This document shows positions 1 to 12,900 of a DNA stretch of 64,000 nt, piece after piece; position 1 is the stretch's first letter, and every line of letters starts with the position of its first letter. Location: assembly GCA_013398955.1 (NCBI GenBank), contig VWPU01017647.1:35090-99089 (forward strand), given 5' to 3'. The notes beneath the pieces were generated by a model. The model ran no database searches. It was not told the DNA's origin and worked only from the letters and a program-made list of their open reading frames with translations. Made by a program: the position numbers and the translations under genes. The stretch comes from Callaeas wilsoni. Its lineage: Eukaryota; Chordata; Aves; Passeriformes; Callaeidae.

Positions 1-857
1 CTTAAATCTCAAGGGGCCTGTTCAAGGAGGCGTGTTCCGAATATGGCTAATGCACAAAGATAGCATTGGACTCTTTGCCAAATACAGTCATAACTTTTCT
101 GTTTTAAAATCAGAAGCAGGAGGTGATGACAGTGCTGCCCACCTCCTGTCTATAACTGTAGCCTTCCAAAATAGATAGTGGTTATAGCACTCACCCAAAA
201 GCTTAAGGTTTTGGTTTATTGCCAATTTCCTTCCTGGGACAGAGGTCAAATACTTTCAAGGAAGAGCATATCCTTCATCTGTCCTGTAGAAAGTGTGCCA
301 CAGCAAAAAAGAAGATAAAGTTCATCTCACCAGGAAAAGCAGAAAAATAAAACTCAGTAGTTTTAACAACAGGGCACTTTCCAGCTTTCTTTTAATTTAG
401 AACACTTCAGTACTTGGAATTCTTTTTCCCAGACAGATTTTTTTAAGCGCTAGAGTACCTGCTCTGCTTCTTACTTGCTGTAGATCATCCCAAAAACTAC
501 ACCTCAGAGGTCACAAAAGGTGCCAGCAGGTCACTGCAGGTGATAAGCAGCTGTAAGTGATGTGTACAGGTCATTTTCTCAAGCAGCTTTTAGGGGGGCA
601 ACAAGTAAACAGACCTCATCAGCTGAGCAAAACAGAGGTGGTCAGAAACAGGGTAGGCATCCTTGACTGACAGGTTTGTGATTCCTCTCCCCAAGCCTGT
701 GCTTCTTTCTTTTTAACTTTTATTCCATGAGAATACTTTGTAAACTTGGACAAGATTCGTCATTGCTACAGTAGTTCATCTCAATCAGAATACATGACTC
801 TAAAATTACCTGAAAGGATGTTGTAGTAACGTGGGCGTTGGCCTCTTTTCCAAAGTA

Positions 858-1120
858 GCAAGTGATAGAATGAGAGGAAATCGCCTAAAGTTGTGCTGGA
901 GGGGTTTAGATTGGATATTAAGGAAAACTTTTATCACCTAAAGGATTGTCTAGCACTGGATCAGGCTGTCCAGGGAAGTGGTGGAGTCTCCATCTCTGAA
1001 GGTATTGATAAGGTGTGTAGATGTGGCACTTGGGGACATGGTTTAGTGGGGGACTTGGCACGGCAGGATAAATGGTCACACTCTGAATTTAGAGGTCTCT
1101 TCCAACGCAGAAAATTCTGT
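858..1120 (+). mobile_element. CR1 LINE 3' end fragment
   Basis: A diverged copy of the terminal part of CR1, in forward orientation. Landmarks in order: CTGGATCAGGCTGTCCAGGG, AAGTGGTGGAGTCTCCATC, GGGGACATGGTTTAGTGG, AGGTCTCTTCCAACGC. The 5' part is missing, as in most CR1 insertions. Open frames across it are remnants, not genes. Confidence 0.85.
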
Positions 1121-2494
1121 GGCTGGTTAAATTGAATTCAACAGCTGAGGCAATTCACCTGTACCTTTGAAAAACAAATGGGAGTTTTACAGAGCTATTT
1201 TACCCTAAGGCAAATATAGAAATGCTCAACTAGCATTTCTTTTAATTTAAATCTGAATTGCTTGATTGTAGCAAAATAACTCTCAGGTATCAGTAGAAGT
1301 TGTGATTTGTAATATAAACATCCATCCATGCTGGGACAGGTACCTAAGGATCCTTTTGCCGTGCTCACATAATGAAATGAACATAATCACATGGTCTTGA
1401 AGGTGCCAACTGAAGAAGATTGTGGAGAAGATTAAATAGAATTTTTATCTTAGTACCTTCTCAAGTGAGAATTGATCCGTTTGGCCACATTACTTGCCTC
1501 ATTATTAGGCAAGAAGCTACAAGTGCAACAGCCTATCAGCATTTACAACATGCAGAGTCTTTTATCACGCTTTAAAGGAATTATTAGTGTTTTCCCTTCC
1601 AAAAAAGTATAGCCATGGCCTTTGATGTTTGAACTGAGCAAAAAAAATGAGAAATGAGATAAATTTTCAGAATTTACTACAACTGTTTAGGAAAGTCTCT
1701 AGAAATACTAGTTAGTGCTATGCAGCCAGGTCACTTGCTTAATAGCCACTGGCTCAGGCTTACAACTAAATCTGAAAGAGAGCCAAAGGAGAAAAACATT
1801 TTTAAAAGACAAAAAAAAAAAAAACAACTCAGAATTGGTTTGGTACAGTTTGTTTTTTTCCTTTTTTTTGTTTGTCTGAAGTTCCTCTCAATCATCTGCA
1901 ATACGTGTCAACATTTAGGAGTTAGAAGTTAAATAGTTGTATTAAGAAAGACTATGTCTGTAGTGTTAAAGCTGATGAAAAGGTGAAACTACCATTTTTT
2001 TCCACTCATTTTTGCAGACATCAGAACAACTATCGTGGGAGAACCAAACAAGGAAATTTATCAGCGTTCTTAATTGTCATTTGTGACAGCAGCACAGTAA
2101 TAGAATCAGTTCATCAGTTTGAATAATCTGTTTTAACTTCCAGCGCCTCTTATTCCATTGCATTTCCAAGGTTATTGAGAGAAGCAGCTCTCAGTACATG
2201 GCTTCTGTGTTCAAGCCAGGCTTCTTAGGTTTCAGTTCTGAACACTTGCAGTGTGGACCAACTTATCTTGCCAACAGGATTTCATAATTTAGTGTCTTGT
2301 AACAGGTGCTTACACACTAAACATTAAAATATTTTCTGAATGTGGGCAAAAAGAAGTAAGCCCTCCCTGCTTTCTGGGCAATGTATGTTGTGATTCATTC
2401 AGGCTCTTTTTTTTTTTATTTTAATTTTTTTTAAATTTTTTTTTCCATTCCTCTCGACCAAATTGGTGTTTTTGCTTTAAGACACGGCAGCTGC
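1121..2494. other. Intergenic, nothing recognised
   Basis: AT-rich DNA with A and T runs (1,809-1,824; around 2,407-2,445). No exon, repeat family or RNA gene seen. Bases 1-857 are likewise featureless. Confidence 0.6.
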
Positions 2495-2605
2495 CTGTAA
2501 GACCCATGGAAGGTGTCTGTGCCACCGCTTTCTGGTGCTTGTCCCGTCCCCTCGGTCCGCAGGGAAGCTCGGGGTGTCCCCGCCGTGGGCAATGCCGCCC
2601 TGGTG

Positions 2606-2619
2606 CCACGAGGTGGCGC
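2606..2619 (+). promoter_or_regulatory. Candidate CTCF binding core
   Basis: CCACGAGGTGGCGC fits the CTCF core CCRCGNGGNGGCRS. It sits in the middle of a 230-bp GC-rich, CpG-containing islet (about 2,495-2,725) in otherwise AT-rich intergenic DNA, the usual setting of a CTCF site. The motif is visible; binding is inferred. Confidence 0.45.
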
Positions 2620-2948
2620 AGTTCGCAACCGAATGCCGTTGCCAGGAGTGGGATGCGGATACTTGGGAAAGGAAGGAGGAATCTTCCTCATAATCAGCGC
2701 TTCGGTAACAACGGGTTAATATGGGAATAAATGTCTTTGGTTTCAAGAGAGTATAATCGAATTGTCTTTCCAGGACTTCTTTTTTTCTCATGACAAGAGA
2801 AAAGGTGTTAGTGAGAAATAATAAATGTCAGTTAATACTAGTTTTCAGCAATCTAATTTCAGTAATACCTTCAAATTAATAGTACATTATGCTAAGAAAT
2901 GCCAGATGCTCTTTGAAGCTTGGAAATGGTACTGTAACATTGTGCCAG

Positions 2949-3190
2949 TCATCAAAAAATTACGGAATGATTTGGGTTGAAGGGACCTTCAAAGATCAAG
3001 TTCCACTCTCCCTGCCGTAGGCAGGGACACCTTCCACTAGACCAAGTTGCTGGAAGCCCCATCTAACCCAGCCTTGAACACTGCCAGGGATGGGCAGCCA
3101 TAGCCTTTTGGAGCAACCTGTTCCAGTATCTCACCACCCTCATTGTAAAGAATTTCTGCCTTGTGTCCAACCTAAACTTATCCTTAGAAA
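2949..3190 (-). mobile_element. CR1 LINE 3' end fragment
   Basis: Reverse-oriented CR1 terminus. The plus strand reads GGTTGAAGGGACCTTCAAAG, then CAGGGACACCTTCCACTAGA, then CATCTAACCCAGCCTTGAAC, then CCTTGTGTCCAACCTAAAC. Order and spacing fit the avian CR1 3' end. Confidence 0.9.
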
Positions 3191-5465
3191 TCTCATGCCA
3201 AACCTATACATAACATAATAAATATAACTATTTAAATGCCAGAAATCAGTTTTGGCTAAGGGGAGGGAGATTTATTATTGAAACTCCATTTTATCTGTAC
3301 AGTTTCATAAAATCCTTGTAAACACTGAAATTAGTTTTCCCAGTACTCTGTGATATTTTATATGGCTAAAATTTCATGGGCTGGAATTGGAAGCAGATGT
3401 ATTTTTTATGCTGTGCTAGCACACAGAGGGTATAGGTTGTGGTATCTTACTAAATGTCCAGACAAACATGTAACATAAATCACTGCCCATGCACCTGCCC
3501 ATATAAACAGTGTGGGAGCAGAACAAAACAAGCAAACAAATGGTCAGTAATGGGTTTAGACTTCATGGTGCTTAGCATCTGCCCTCAGCCACAGTGTCAG
3601 AAATCACCTTCACTGTTAGTTCTCAGTATTAAATACCCGAATGTTGAAGTGTTTCTGGTGGGCAGTTCCAGTCCACCTGCCATTTCTCTCCTAGTTACCA
3701 GCCACATCCGCTGTGATGGATGCTCTGCTGCACTGCTGGGGACTTGCTCAGTTTGAAGGAAGGAAACCTTCAGTGCTCCACTCCCAGCACAGTGGATTTC
3801 AATACACTAAATCTTTGAGGCCTTCAAGGTGTGTCCTGACTATTTCTTCATCATTTCAATAAATGTCATATTCAGATGCTGATGATAGTGACATAATAAA
3901 CAATGCAAGCAGAGTAGTGCGTGCTTGTCGCGTGTCCTGAGCAGACTAACACATTACAGAAGCAATTTCAGACTGAGAGATAATTAGCAGGATATACAAG
4001 ATGGTTAAATCTTTCTGAAAGTGCTGATTTGCCTCTGAGGTCAACAAAAGTGGACAGTTCTTGGTTCCAGAACCAGTCGTGGCACTTTGCTGCTCTGCCA
4101 GTTACACTTTACCTTAGTAACTGTTGTAACTGACATAATGCTAAGAAAAAACTGCTTGCACTAACAGCACCAGGGCAGAAATTTTTTAAAAAATTACAGG
4201 ATGTCTTGGTACAGCCCTTAGTTCAAGTCCCAGAGCAGCCCTGCAGGATTTGGATTGGTGGCACCACTAAAATTGTGGCCATATACCTAATTCCTGGAGT
4301 GCTGGCTTGCATATGGGCAGTGGCAGCTGTAATTCTTTTGTGCTGGTGCAGATATGAACGGGATATTTTTGTTTGTTTAAACTTGTATTCATATAACATT
4401 AACTGGGGTTTTAGAGGAAAATATTTGACCAAGCAAGAATGAGTATAGATTGTCCATTCTCAACAATAAAATCGTAAGAATATTGTTACAGACTGCATAA
4501 CAGAGAAAGAAGAGGTTGTTGCTTTGTAAAGGACTTTGTGTCTCTGTCTTATAAAACTCTTTTCACACTTGGTCTGATCACAGTATGCCCATCTCTGCAA
4601 GTGTGAGGTGAGCCAGCAAAATCCTTACTGAGGGCTCTTTAGCAGGAACAACAATGCCCGAGAAGGCTGTGACATGAATACTGACAGTGCTGTGTGAGAC
4701 AGAACATCTGCTTCCTTCAACTTCATTGCAAAAGGAGAACGCAAGCACATGGTTGCAAAATATCCTCCTTGCTCAGCTCACGAATAAAATCATAGGGCAG
4801 CTGGGCTGTCAGGATCTTACACCTTTCTGCTACGTGTCATCTGTCATGCTCCACCCAAGCTGGACACCCCCATCTCATAATAAACCTTGGGGAGAGCTGA
4901 GGAAAGCCCCAGGCAGCTGCTGCAGTGTGTGTTGCAGTTCAGGCACGCTGTTGGTGTGTTTGCTGTCTGGGTTTGCTCTGAGAGGGAAGTGAGGCTCTGA
5001 GAGATCTCACGGAGTGTTCTGGTGGGGAGGGACCCCAGCAATGCTGAAGGAAGGGCTGCCTCTGCTCATGTAACAGACATCTAGGATCTGTTATTTAGTA
5101 AAAGTTCACCCACAGATTACATCACCTGCACGGTAGTGAGGAATTGGCTTTTCTCCTGGCTCAGCTGTAGTTAAATTCTTAGGAATTAAAAAGCGTGTTC
5201 TTTAGTGAAACCTTGACATGCATGCCGGCATGTCTTGGATGTTTTTGAGCCAAAGCCCCAGGAGTCCCTCCTGCATCTTTTACCCGAGGTATCTTATATT
5301 AGTACGCCGGCACGCTGGCCGGGCTGAGATGGCAGCAGCTTGTCCAGGAGTGTCCAACACAAAGGGAGAACACCCTGTGGCACCTCGGTGCCTCGCTTGC
5401 CAGCCTCCCAGCCCGTGCGGTGGAGGGCACGAAGCCTCGCGTGTCTGGGGCTTATGGATAGCCCC
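3191..5465. other. Intergenic, nothing recognised
   Basis: Between a CR1 end and an LTR. Open frames of 70-100 codons (for example 3,454-3,756 and 4,687-4,992, plus) resemble no family and have overlapping rivals in other frames. Confidence 0.6.
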
Positions 5466-5863
5466 TGCGTGACCAGAAACAAATGAGCAGAGGTGGCCCT
5501 TTGGCCGGTATTCCAAGGGTTTATTGCAGAAGCTCCCTCGAAGGGGAGCAGAAACGAAGACGACAAGATAAGAGACTGAGGGGCTTTAAAGGGATACAGG
5601 GAAGGGGGCGGGGATGACACAGCAGGGACCTATAGGAAGAGGGAAGGGTGGGACAGGTCTGGTTACCTTTCCTTAGGAGATACAAGGGGTGTCTGTCCAC
5701 TGTCCGTCAGGCAGACCAAGCCTACATCAGGTCACAGGAATTCAATGGGAGAAGCCATCCTCACAGAGGGGGGTTTTACTCTTTGGAACCAGCCCACCAA
5801 ACCTCTTTTTCTGGGCTCTGTGGCCCCCTTTTCATTCTTGTGGTTGGTTCATTCACCACAACA
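5466..5863 (-). mobile_element. Solo LTR of an endogenous retrovirus (limits approximate)
   Basis: Read on the minus strand the block starts TGTTGTGGTGAATG (5,863 downward). It runs through a purine-rich U3 and has GCAATAAACCC at about 5,530, a typical R-region poly(A) signal. It ends near GGTCACGCA, so TG...CA ends are possible. The richer GC content and abrupt edges support an insertion. I cannot fix a target-site duplication, and no viral coding region is attached. Class is uncertain; ERVK-like is a guess. Confidence 0.5.
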
Positions 5864-8800
5864 GGATCTCTGGTAGCTATTGCTTCTGCTAGGAGAGCTG
5901 ATGACACACAGGTTTAACAGTCAGCTTCCCTCAGAGAGTTTCCTTCCCTGTGAGAAGTCACTGAGATCTATTCTGATTCCTCCCCCTGTATTACCTCTGA
6001 ACTCTGTTTAATTTCAGAGTTTAAGCAAACAGGCAGATCATTTTCTTCTCTAAGTCATGCTTCCAAGGCTGAAAGACTGGTTTGTACTCAAGTTGTGAAG
6101 ATCCCTTAATGATTTTATTTGACTAAGGCAAAATGAGAAAGGAAAATGATATTTAGAAAATTTCATTAGAAAAACCTTTGCTGCTTTGTTTCTCTAGCAG
6201 CCAGATTTCTGGGTGATATCTGCCTTATTTCATCAGGGATAGCTGGTTGTATCCTGTATGCTGATGGAGCTGATACTGATGGGCTGAGTGTGCAAAGCAT
6301 ACACATTACCCTCTGGAAGACTCGTGCCTCAGACCAGGAATGTGCAAAACAGGTGCCCCATGAAGAAACTCCAAAGTATGAAACAAAAACTGGGCAGGAG
6401 GCAGAACAGCTCAGAGCAGCTGCAGAGAGTCAGAGGCAACTGAATTTCCAAGAGCACCAGGCCAAGCCTGCCAGCTGCTGAAGTTTGGGGAAGCCCTAGG
6501 AGAGGAGCCACCTCAGGAGAGAAGCCACCTCAGGTGGTGAATTGCTATTCAGTGTGGAAGCTGTGGCACTGACTGATGCAGTGATGGTGTCTAGTGCTTC
6601 AACAATTTGGGGTATCACCCTTCATTCATGAAGGATGGGGTTCCAGATCTCCCCCGCCTGGCAGCTGGGCTGCTCTCAGGTTGGCAGGACAAAGTCTGGG
6701 AGGGTTTCACCGCGGGAAGGAGGAACTGCTGCCTGGAACTCACACTGTGCATGGGCAGAGGACGTACCCCTTCCCTACAGCAATGCAGCTGATTTTTTTT
6801 TGCCAATAAAAAGGGAACACTGGCTGTGTTTCACGATCCACTGTGAGCTTATTTTTGTGTTAAGGAACTTATCCTTTAATATAGCATGTTATGTTAGCAT
6901 AAAGTTTATCAGATGTTTAACATCAAAAGTCAAGACTTCATCCACTGCCTGAATTTGGCATAAATCTGATTGGTTTCTTTTGTAGAAAGCCAATTTAGGA
7001 ATCAATTATATATTGTGGTGGGTGTGAAAACAGCTCTTCTTTGGTCATTGTAGTAGATTGCAGCTTGTAGTCTGACATCACTTAACTGCACAGCAAATCG
7101 TTTGAAAATGAAAACTCCTATTAGGACACTTAAAAAATTTCTGTTTCAAAATGACTACTTAACAACCATTAAAGCGTCTTTATAGAAATGTCACTACCCT
7201 CTTTACATCTGTACCTTTGGTTAGTTTCTTTCCCCCTTTCTAATTTTCTCCCAGCATCTTGCAGCTTGCCTATTATTTGGATGTATAATTAGAAATCTAT
7301 TATTATGTTTTATGGAGATGTAAAGAGTAGGAAGAAAGCTGCATAACTACTTTTTACATACAGCATGCAAATTATCCACCTTGTGTATTTTGGCTCTGAA
7401 TGTTCCGCAGATGTAGTTTCATTTCCCTTGGATCTCTGTTTACCCATTTTTATTGCTAGTCATCAAGTATAGAAGCAGAAAAATCAAAATAGGAGGGGAG
7501 GAGGGACCTTCCCAAAGAAGCAGCTTCGCATGCCCCCATCACAGAGCAGTATCAGAATTAATGTGCTTCACCTACACAGTTCTGTGCATGGCCATTATTT
7601 ATAATAGATGGTCATGGAAATGGTAGGTGTAATCAACATCTCATGAGAAAATGGTCACTGCCAAAGCTGAATAGTTGGGAAAGTGCTTTGAAGGATAAAA
7701 TTTAAAATGTTCAATCCAGATGCTATGTGTGCTGAGAAAGGATGTGGGATGGGGCTTTGGATGTACCCCACAGCTCAGGATGAGCAACACCTCTTTCCTC
7801 AGCCTGACTCTTCCAGATGACAGTTGATGTGGACTTGCCTAAGGATAATATCCCACTGTGTCCTACAGTCAGGACCTGATCTGAGGTCCGTGGAAACCTT
7901 TACATCAGGTCCTTACGTTTTTAAGGATTTAAGATCCCTCTGGTGAACTCCTATCAATGCCTATGGCACAGTGTGGTTTATAGGTTGCACTCCTTCAGAT
8001 TTTCCAGTTCACTGGAGAGTCAGTGAGGTGGAGGTTTGTCCCTTCACCCTCTGCATCCCATCAGATAGAAATGTCTTGAGCCAAAAGGCTCCTCCATGCT
8101 CTGCAGCTGTTGATCAGAGGTCTGGCGAGGCTCCGAAAGCTGGCAAAGCCTCTGAAGCCGTGGCCGCCCATTTCAACGTGGCATTAAGGGCTGAACGCCT
8201 TGAGAGAGCTGCAAGCCTTGCTGTGTCTTTTGGGGTCCCTTGCTGGATCTCTGGTGGTGTTTGCCCAGGTGGGAGGATGCCTCTAAGGCAGGGAGGCCTC
8301 AGTGCAATGGCTTTATAGCAAAGACTACTTTAAACTGGCATTGGACATTGGGTCTGATACCATTGCGTGAATGTGGCTCTTGCAGAGAGTATAAAAGCAC
8401 ATGACCTTTCTTTTTTGTGGGAAGGAGGAGGATGCCGGTGTTTGAGAAGGAACTGCCTTCATGGGAGAAAGAGCCTGCTTAGTGGGGGTCTGGCAGAGAC
8501 CTGTGATGTGTGAATTAAGATTACACATAGCCATGGTGTTATATGGTTTAGTGGCTCAGTATAACATTTGAAAATTAAATTTTAAAAAGAAAAAAGGGCA
8601 AAGTGCACCTAGAAGGTATGCATTTTAAGAAATATATTTTGGTTTTTTGAGTATAATCTAATTCATTTAGTCACTGACTGGACAAAATGAGATATAACAT
8701 CTTTACAATATACAGATTTTTCCCCATTTTGAGTTGCTGCTGGTGTTACTTAGCTTTTAATTTGATATAACTGGCAATATAATATATTGCCCGAGAGTAC

Positions 8801-9455
8801 CAATCTCTTTTACTCACTGTAAAAGCAGGAAACAGATTGTGGTCAACCAGATGTTAACACCTAATAATAAAGTAATGTTTGATCAGCGCATTATATGCAT
8901 GTATACACAAACACATTTGCATCCGGGTATTACACACTTACTTGTGTTAGAACTAGAGAAGATATGTAATTCTTTCTAATTTAAATAAATAAGTTATTCC
9001 TTGAGCTAATTTGATAACTGTGCTATAGTTATGACTTAGCTATAAGGACTGGAACAATTCAGAGTAAAGTTGCGGTTAGGAAGCTGTCATGATGCTGGGT
9101 GAGCACATAGTTCAGCTCTTACTTGTTTCCAGAGCTTATATGTGACTGTGGAGAAATTGCTTACTGCCTGACCATGAGCTGCAGGAATCTGGTGACACCT
9201 GAGCAGAGGCAATGGCACAGGAGATCTATTTAGCTCATTACAGTGTCCAAGCTTTTAGAAGAGAATCCAGACATGAGCATGCTAATGTCAGTCACCCTGG
9301 CCCTGTCTGTCCATCCTCCTGGCTGCTCTCAGGCAGCCTGCAGCTTCTGCTGCAGCCCTCGTGCCGTGTCCTGAGCTAAGTCCTTGTGTGTGATGGCACC
9401 AGAGATGCTGCTCTCAGAGAAAAGCAGCGCTACCGCCTTGCCTGCTCCAGTCTGC
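5864..9455. other. Intergenic, nothing recognised
   Basis: A 3.6 kb stretch between two LTRs. The longest open frame is 115 codons (7,971-8,318, plus), without recognisable similarity. No repeat families were seen. Confidence 0.6.
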
Positions 9456-9904
9456 TGATGCCTTGTAGAGGCTGACCTGGAACAGAGGCCAGACAGAGTG
9501 AAAGGATAAAGGGGAGGGATTTATTGAAAGGCCTTCACAGGGTACACCTTGGGCAGTGCAGGAGTCTCGCAGAGACTACACCCAAGATGGACACGGTCGC
9601 ACGTTTTTCGGACGGATATAAGTTTTGTCCATTTGCATATCAGAGGTTAATCGTCCAATTACAGCTTCAGGCATTGGAGTCCCATTCTCTTAGTTTGCTT
9701 CCCCCCAACTCACTTTTGTTTCCATTTCTCGGGGCCTGAACCAGTCAGGTGTGCTTGATTCTCAGGCCTTGAGAGGAATTGTTGTGTCTGACCAAAATGG
9801 GAAAAGCAGTAGCTAACACTCTACATGGAGCTCAGAGCTATACACTAAAGAATTGCAAGATTACAAATATATGAAAATATAAAAGCTGAAATCCTAAGGC
9901 ATCA
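9456..9904 (-). mobile_element. Solo LTR, family A copy 1
   Basis: A 449-bp block bounded by inverted TGATGCC...GGCATCA and flanked by CTGC on both sides, consistent with a 4-bp target-site duplication. It matches the blocks at 18,034-18,517 and, reversed, 19,889-20,338 along their whole length. On the minus strand AATAAA sits at 9,520-9,525 in the expected R position and an octamer ATGCAAAT at 9,631-9,638 in the U3. No gag, pol or env sequence is adjacent, so it is a solo LTR left by recombination. Confidence 0.85.
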
Positions 9905-12900
9905 CTGCTGCAAGACCCCTGAGGCCCCCGTTCAACTGGCTTTTGGGACTTATTGAACCTAATATGGCTACACAGCTTTTAGCTGGTGCTCAAAACTGGC
10001 CTATGGCTTTTTGGAACTGTAGATGGAAGAGAATTTTGTTTCTAGGAGGAGACACTGAGTTACAGAAAGGAGGAAAGGTGGGGCAGGAGGGCAGGTCAGA
10101 CCTTTTGTTTCTGCTGCTGTTAGCAATGGTGGAGACGCCATGAATGACCACTGTTTTGGGGTGGCAGTGTATCATTCCTCAAAACTGAGTTCTGTCCTTT
10201 CTCTGTGTCTTCACCTCCTCCTTGATGTCAGCCCTGGTGCCTGAGCTGGCTCTCGTGTGCATGAGAGGCACTAACACCATGGCCAGTTTGTTGCACAGAG
10301 AAGTTTCCTCCCACAGGTGATGCTGTGCCTCAGCCTCAGGTGTCCTGCTTCTCAGGCAGAAAGGAGAAGCTTTGTCCAGCTGGAGATCTGCCACAGTTAT
10401 TCCCAGGCATGACCAGAGAGCAACTTGGCTGCATTTGTGCAAACTTGTATATGTTTTTCATTTTAGGGCTGCTATAACGTTTTATCCTTGCTTGCAGGAG
10501 AGGGTGGGATTTCAAGACATTGGGGTTGTTGCTTGCAGTGTCAGTGAAGTGATGAAGTTCAGCCACCTATGGACCAGGAAATCTCTAGCTCAGTCCTGTC
10601 CCGTTTATGGGTTGTGTCTTGCAGGTCCAACAGCTGTAGAAACTTTTTAAAATCACTAGTTTAAGAAGATATATCTCTGGATACACCCAGGGAGGAGATC
10701 TGTTGAGGAAGCAGGTGCCAGTTTTCCATAGTTACTTCTAAGAGCCAAATTGTGCCTTAGTGCTGATTTTTAGTTTTAAGGCAATATTGAGAATTTAAAC
10801 ACCCTTCTTTCTTTTTTATTATTTTTTATTTGATCCAGCTGGAGCTCATACTTCCTCTTTAACTTTTTCTTTTATTATTTAAAATCCTTAATTATCTGAG
10901 ACAAAATTGGTAAGAAAATCTGCAGAATCTAGGGATTCCACAGAGCTCTCTCTATAAACACTCAGGCTATTCACTGTTGCCAAATAGACATGTGCCAACT
11001 CTGAAACACCCACCCACTCCCTCCTTCTGCCGCAGCAAACTAATAAGCACATTGATTACATTCATTTAAGGAAAAACACTGCTCTTTTAAACTTTACATC
11101 CCGCGTGCTTTAGATTTCTGATTACGAGAGATATCCTGTTTATCACACATCATGTGGTGAAAAAGCTACTTGACACACCTCAACGCATTAGATATTTTAA
11201 AAGAATATTTTATAGTGTACCAGCAAGTGGTAGTAGGAGATAATTATCATTTCCTGCAAGCTCTTGTACTATTTGCAAGATGAACGAGAGGTCTCTTAAA
11301 TGTGATTTTTGTAAAGGTCCCTTAAATGCCTTCAATCCCCCCAAACAAAAATGTTCACATGCAGTTTCTCTCTTCCTTCCCTCTCGTCTTCCCCTTTCCC
11401 CCCTCCCCAAATCTGGAAAAACTTTGTTACAATTATATGAGACATCCACGTGATGCCTATTTTGCTTCTCTGTAGGAATCAGTCATTAGTAATGACAATT
11501 CCATAGTTACATATAGGTGCATATGTATATATACATATAACAGCAAATACAAAATCATATGTATGTGTTGTACATGCATTGATAAAATACATAGTGCGTA
11601 TTTAAGCCAGAGTCGAAACCCAGCTTTTTAAGATTTGAGGACTAGCAGGAATGTCCCAAGGTAGATGAAAGCCCTGTCCAAATGTCCCGTGCAGCTATAT
11701 GCAGTTATATGCACAGACAAGCTTGCTTTCCTGCAGTGGAGCCTTATGGGAGTCCCCCACCAAGCCGCAGGGCCCCGCAGCTGGCCAGCAGTGCTCCCTG
11801 GGTGTGGGCATGGCCAGCTTTCCTGAAAGTGCCAGTGCAGGGAAGGGAGGCAGGTCCCCATTGGAGCGGCTGGTGCTGGTTACCACCTGTGAGCAGCGCA
11901 GAAATGAGCAACAAACTCATTGCAAAGCTGTGAGAAAACTTGCTTGGAATCCTCCTCTGGGCCTGTTTGAGTTTACTGCGGTGACCTTTTGTCGTGAATG
12001 AGTGATCTGGCCACTTAAAGAAACACTGTCAAAAGTATTGGCAAAAACAGGGTTTAGTACGAATTTATGAAAATATGACTTACAGAGTTCGATTGCAAGG
12101 TTCACTCTATTACTTACTAAACAAATTAAAGCACTGATAGGATGATAAAGTTAAAGCAATTTGGAATTATTTACATGGAAGCTAGGAATGCTGAAGGGGT
12201 AAGAGTGCCAAGGATACGGACACAAAGGTAAGGTTGCAAAAGGGGTTAGCAGCACTTAATCATTGAGTACTTCAACATTTACAAAGCGACTCAATACAGC
12301 TTACTACAAATATAGCAATGGCTTAACTATAGATTTGAGATAGTAACATTTATACCATAATCAAGTCACACATACATGGGGTGTTGGTTTGTTAAATGGG
12401 GAAAGTACCCAAACCCTAAGTAATAACTAGAATTCTGATTCATTCCCCTCACCTGAAATACCCTGAAGGAAGAGGGTCGATGGTAGGGCACCAGCCACTC
12501 TGGCTGACCAGGAGCATCCCACAGCGGTGGCACAGTGCTCTCCCATGATAGTGCCGTGCTCAGTTTCCAAGTCTCAAGTGTTTCATGCCCTTGAAGCTCC
12601 TGACCAGACCTTAACCTTGAGCCTGGCAGTGCCTCCATGAGAGCTTGCAAGGGATTAATGATGCAGAAGGATGGTGTCTGTAGGTTCCCTAGCATCTGAC
12701 CCTGCAGCACCTCTCCAAGCAAGAACCATCTTGTGCTGGCTCTGACAGCACAGCTTTGCTTTTCTTTTTCCAGAAAGGAGAGGATACCTGCAGGTAGTAG
12801 AGAAATCTGTTGAGATCTGATTTTTCTTTGCTATTAAACTTCAGTATTTGTGATTCTGAATTCAGTGCCAGCGGCTATGGTAAAATAGGGAGCAGAGACT

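Noticed and set aside
9524..9739. Open frames shared by the LTR copies (9.5, 18.1 and 20.1 kb)
   Set aside because: They lie wholly inside the LTRs and recur only because the LTRs are copies. They are not genes.
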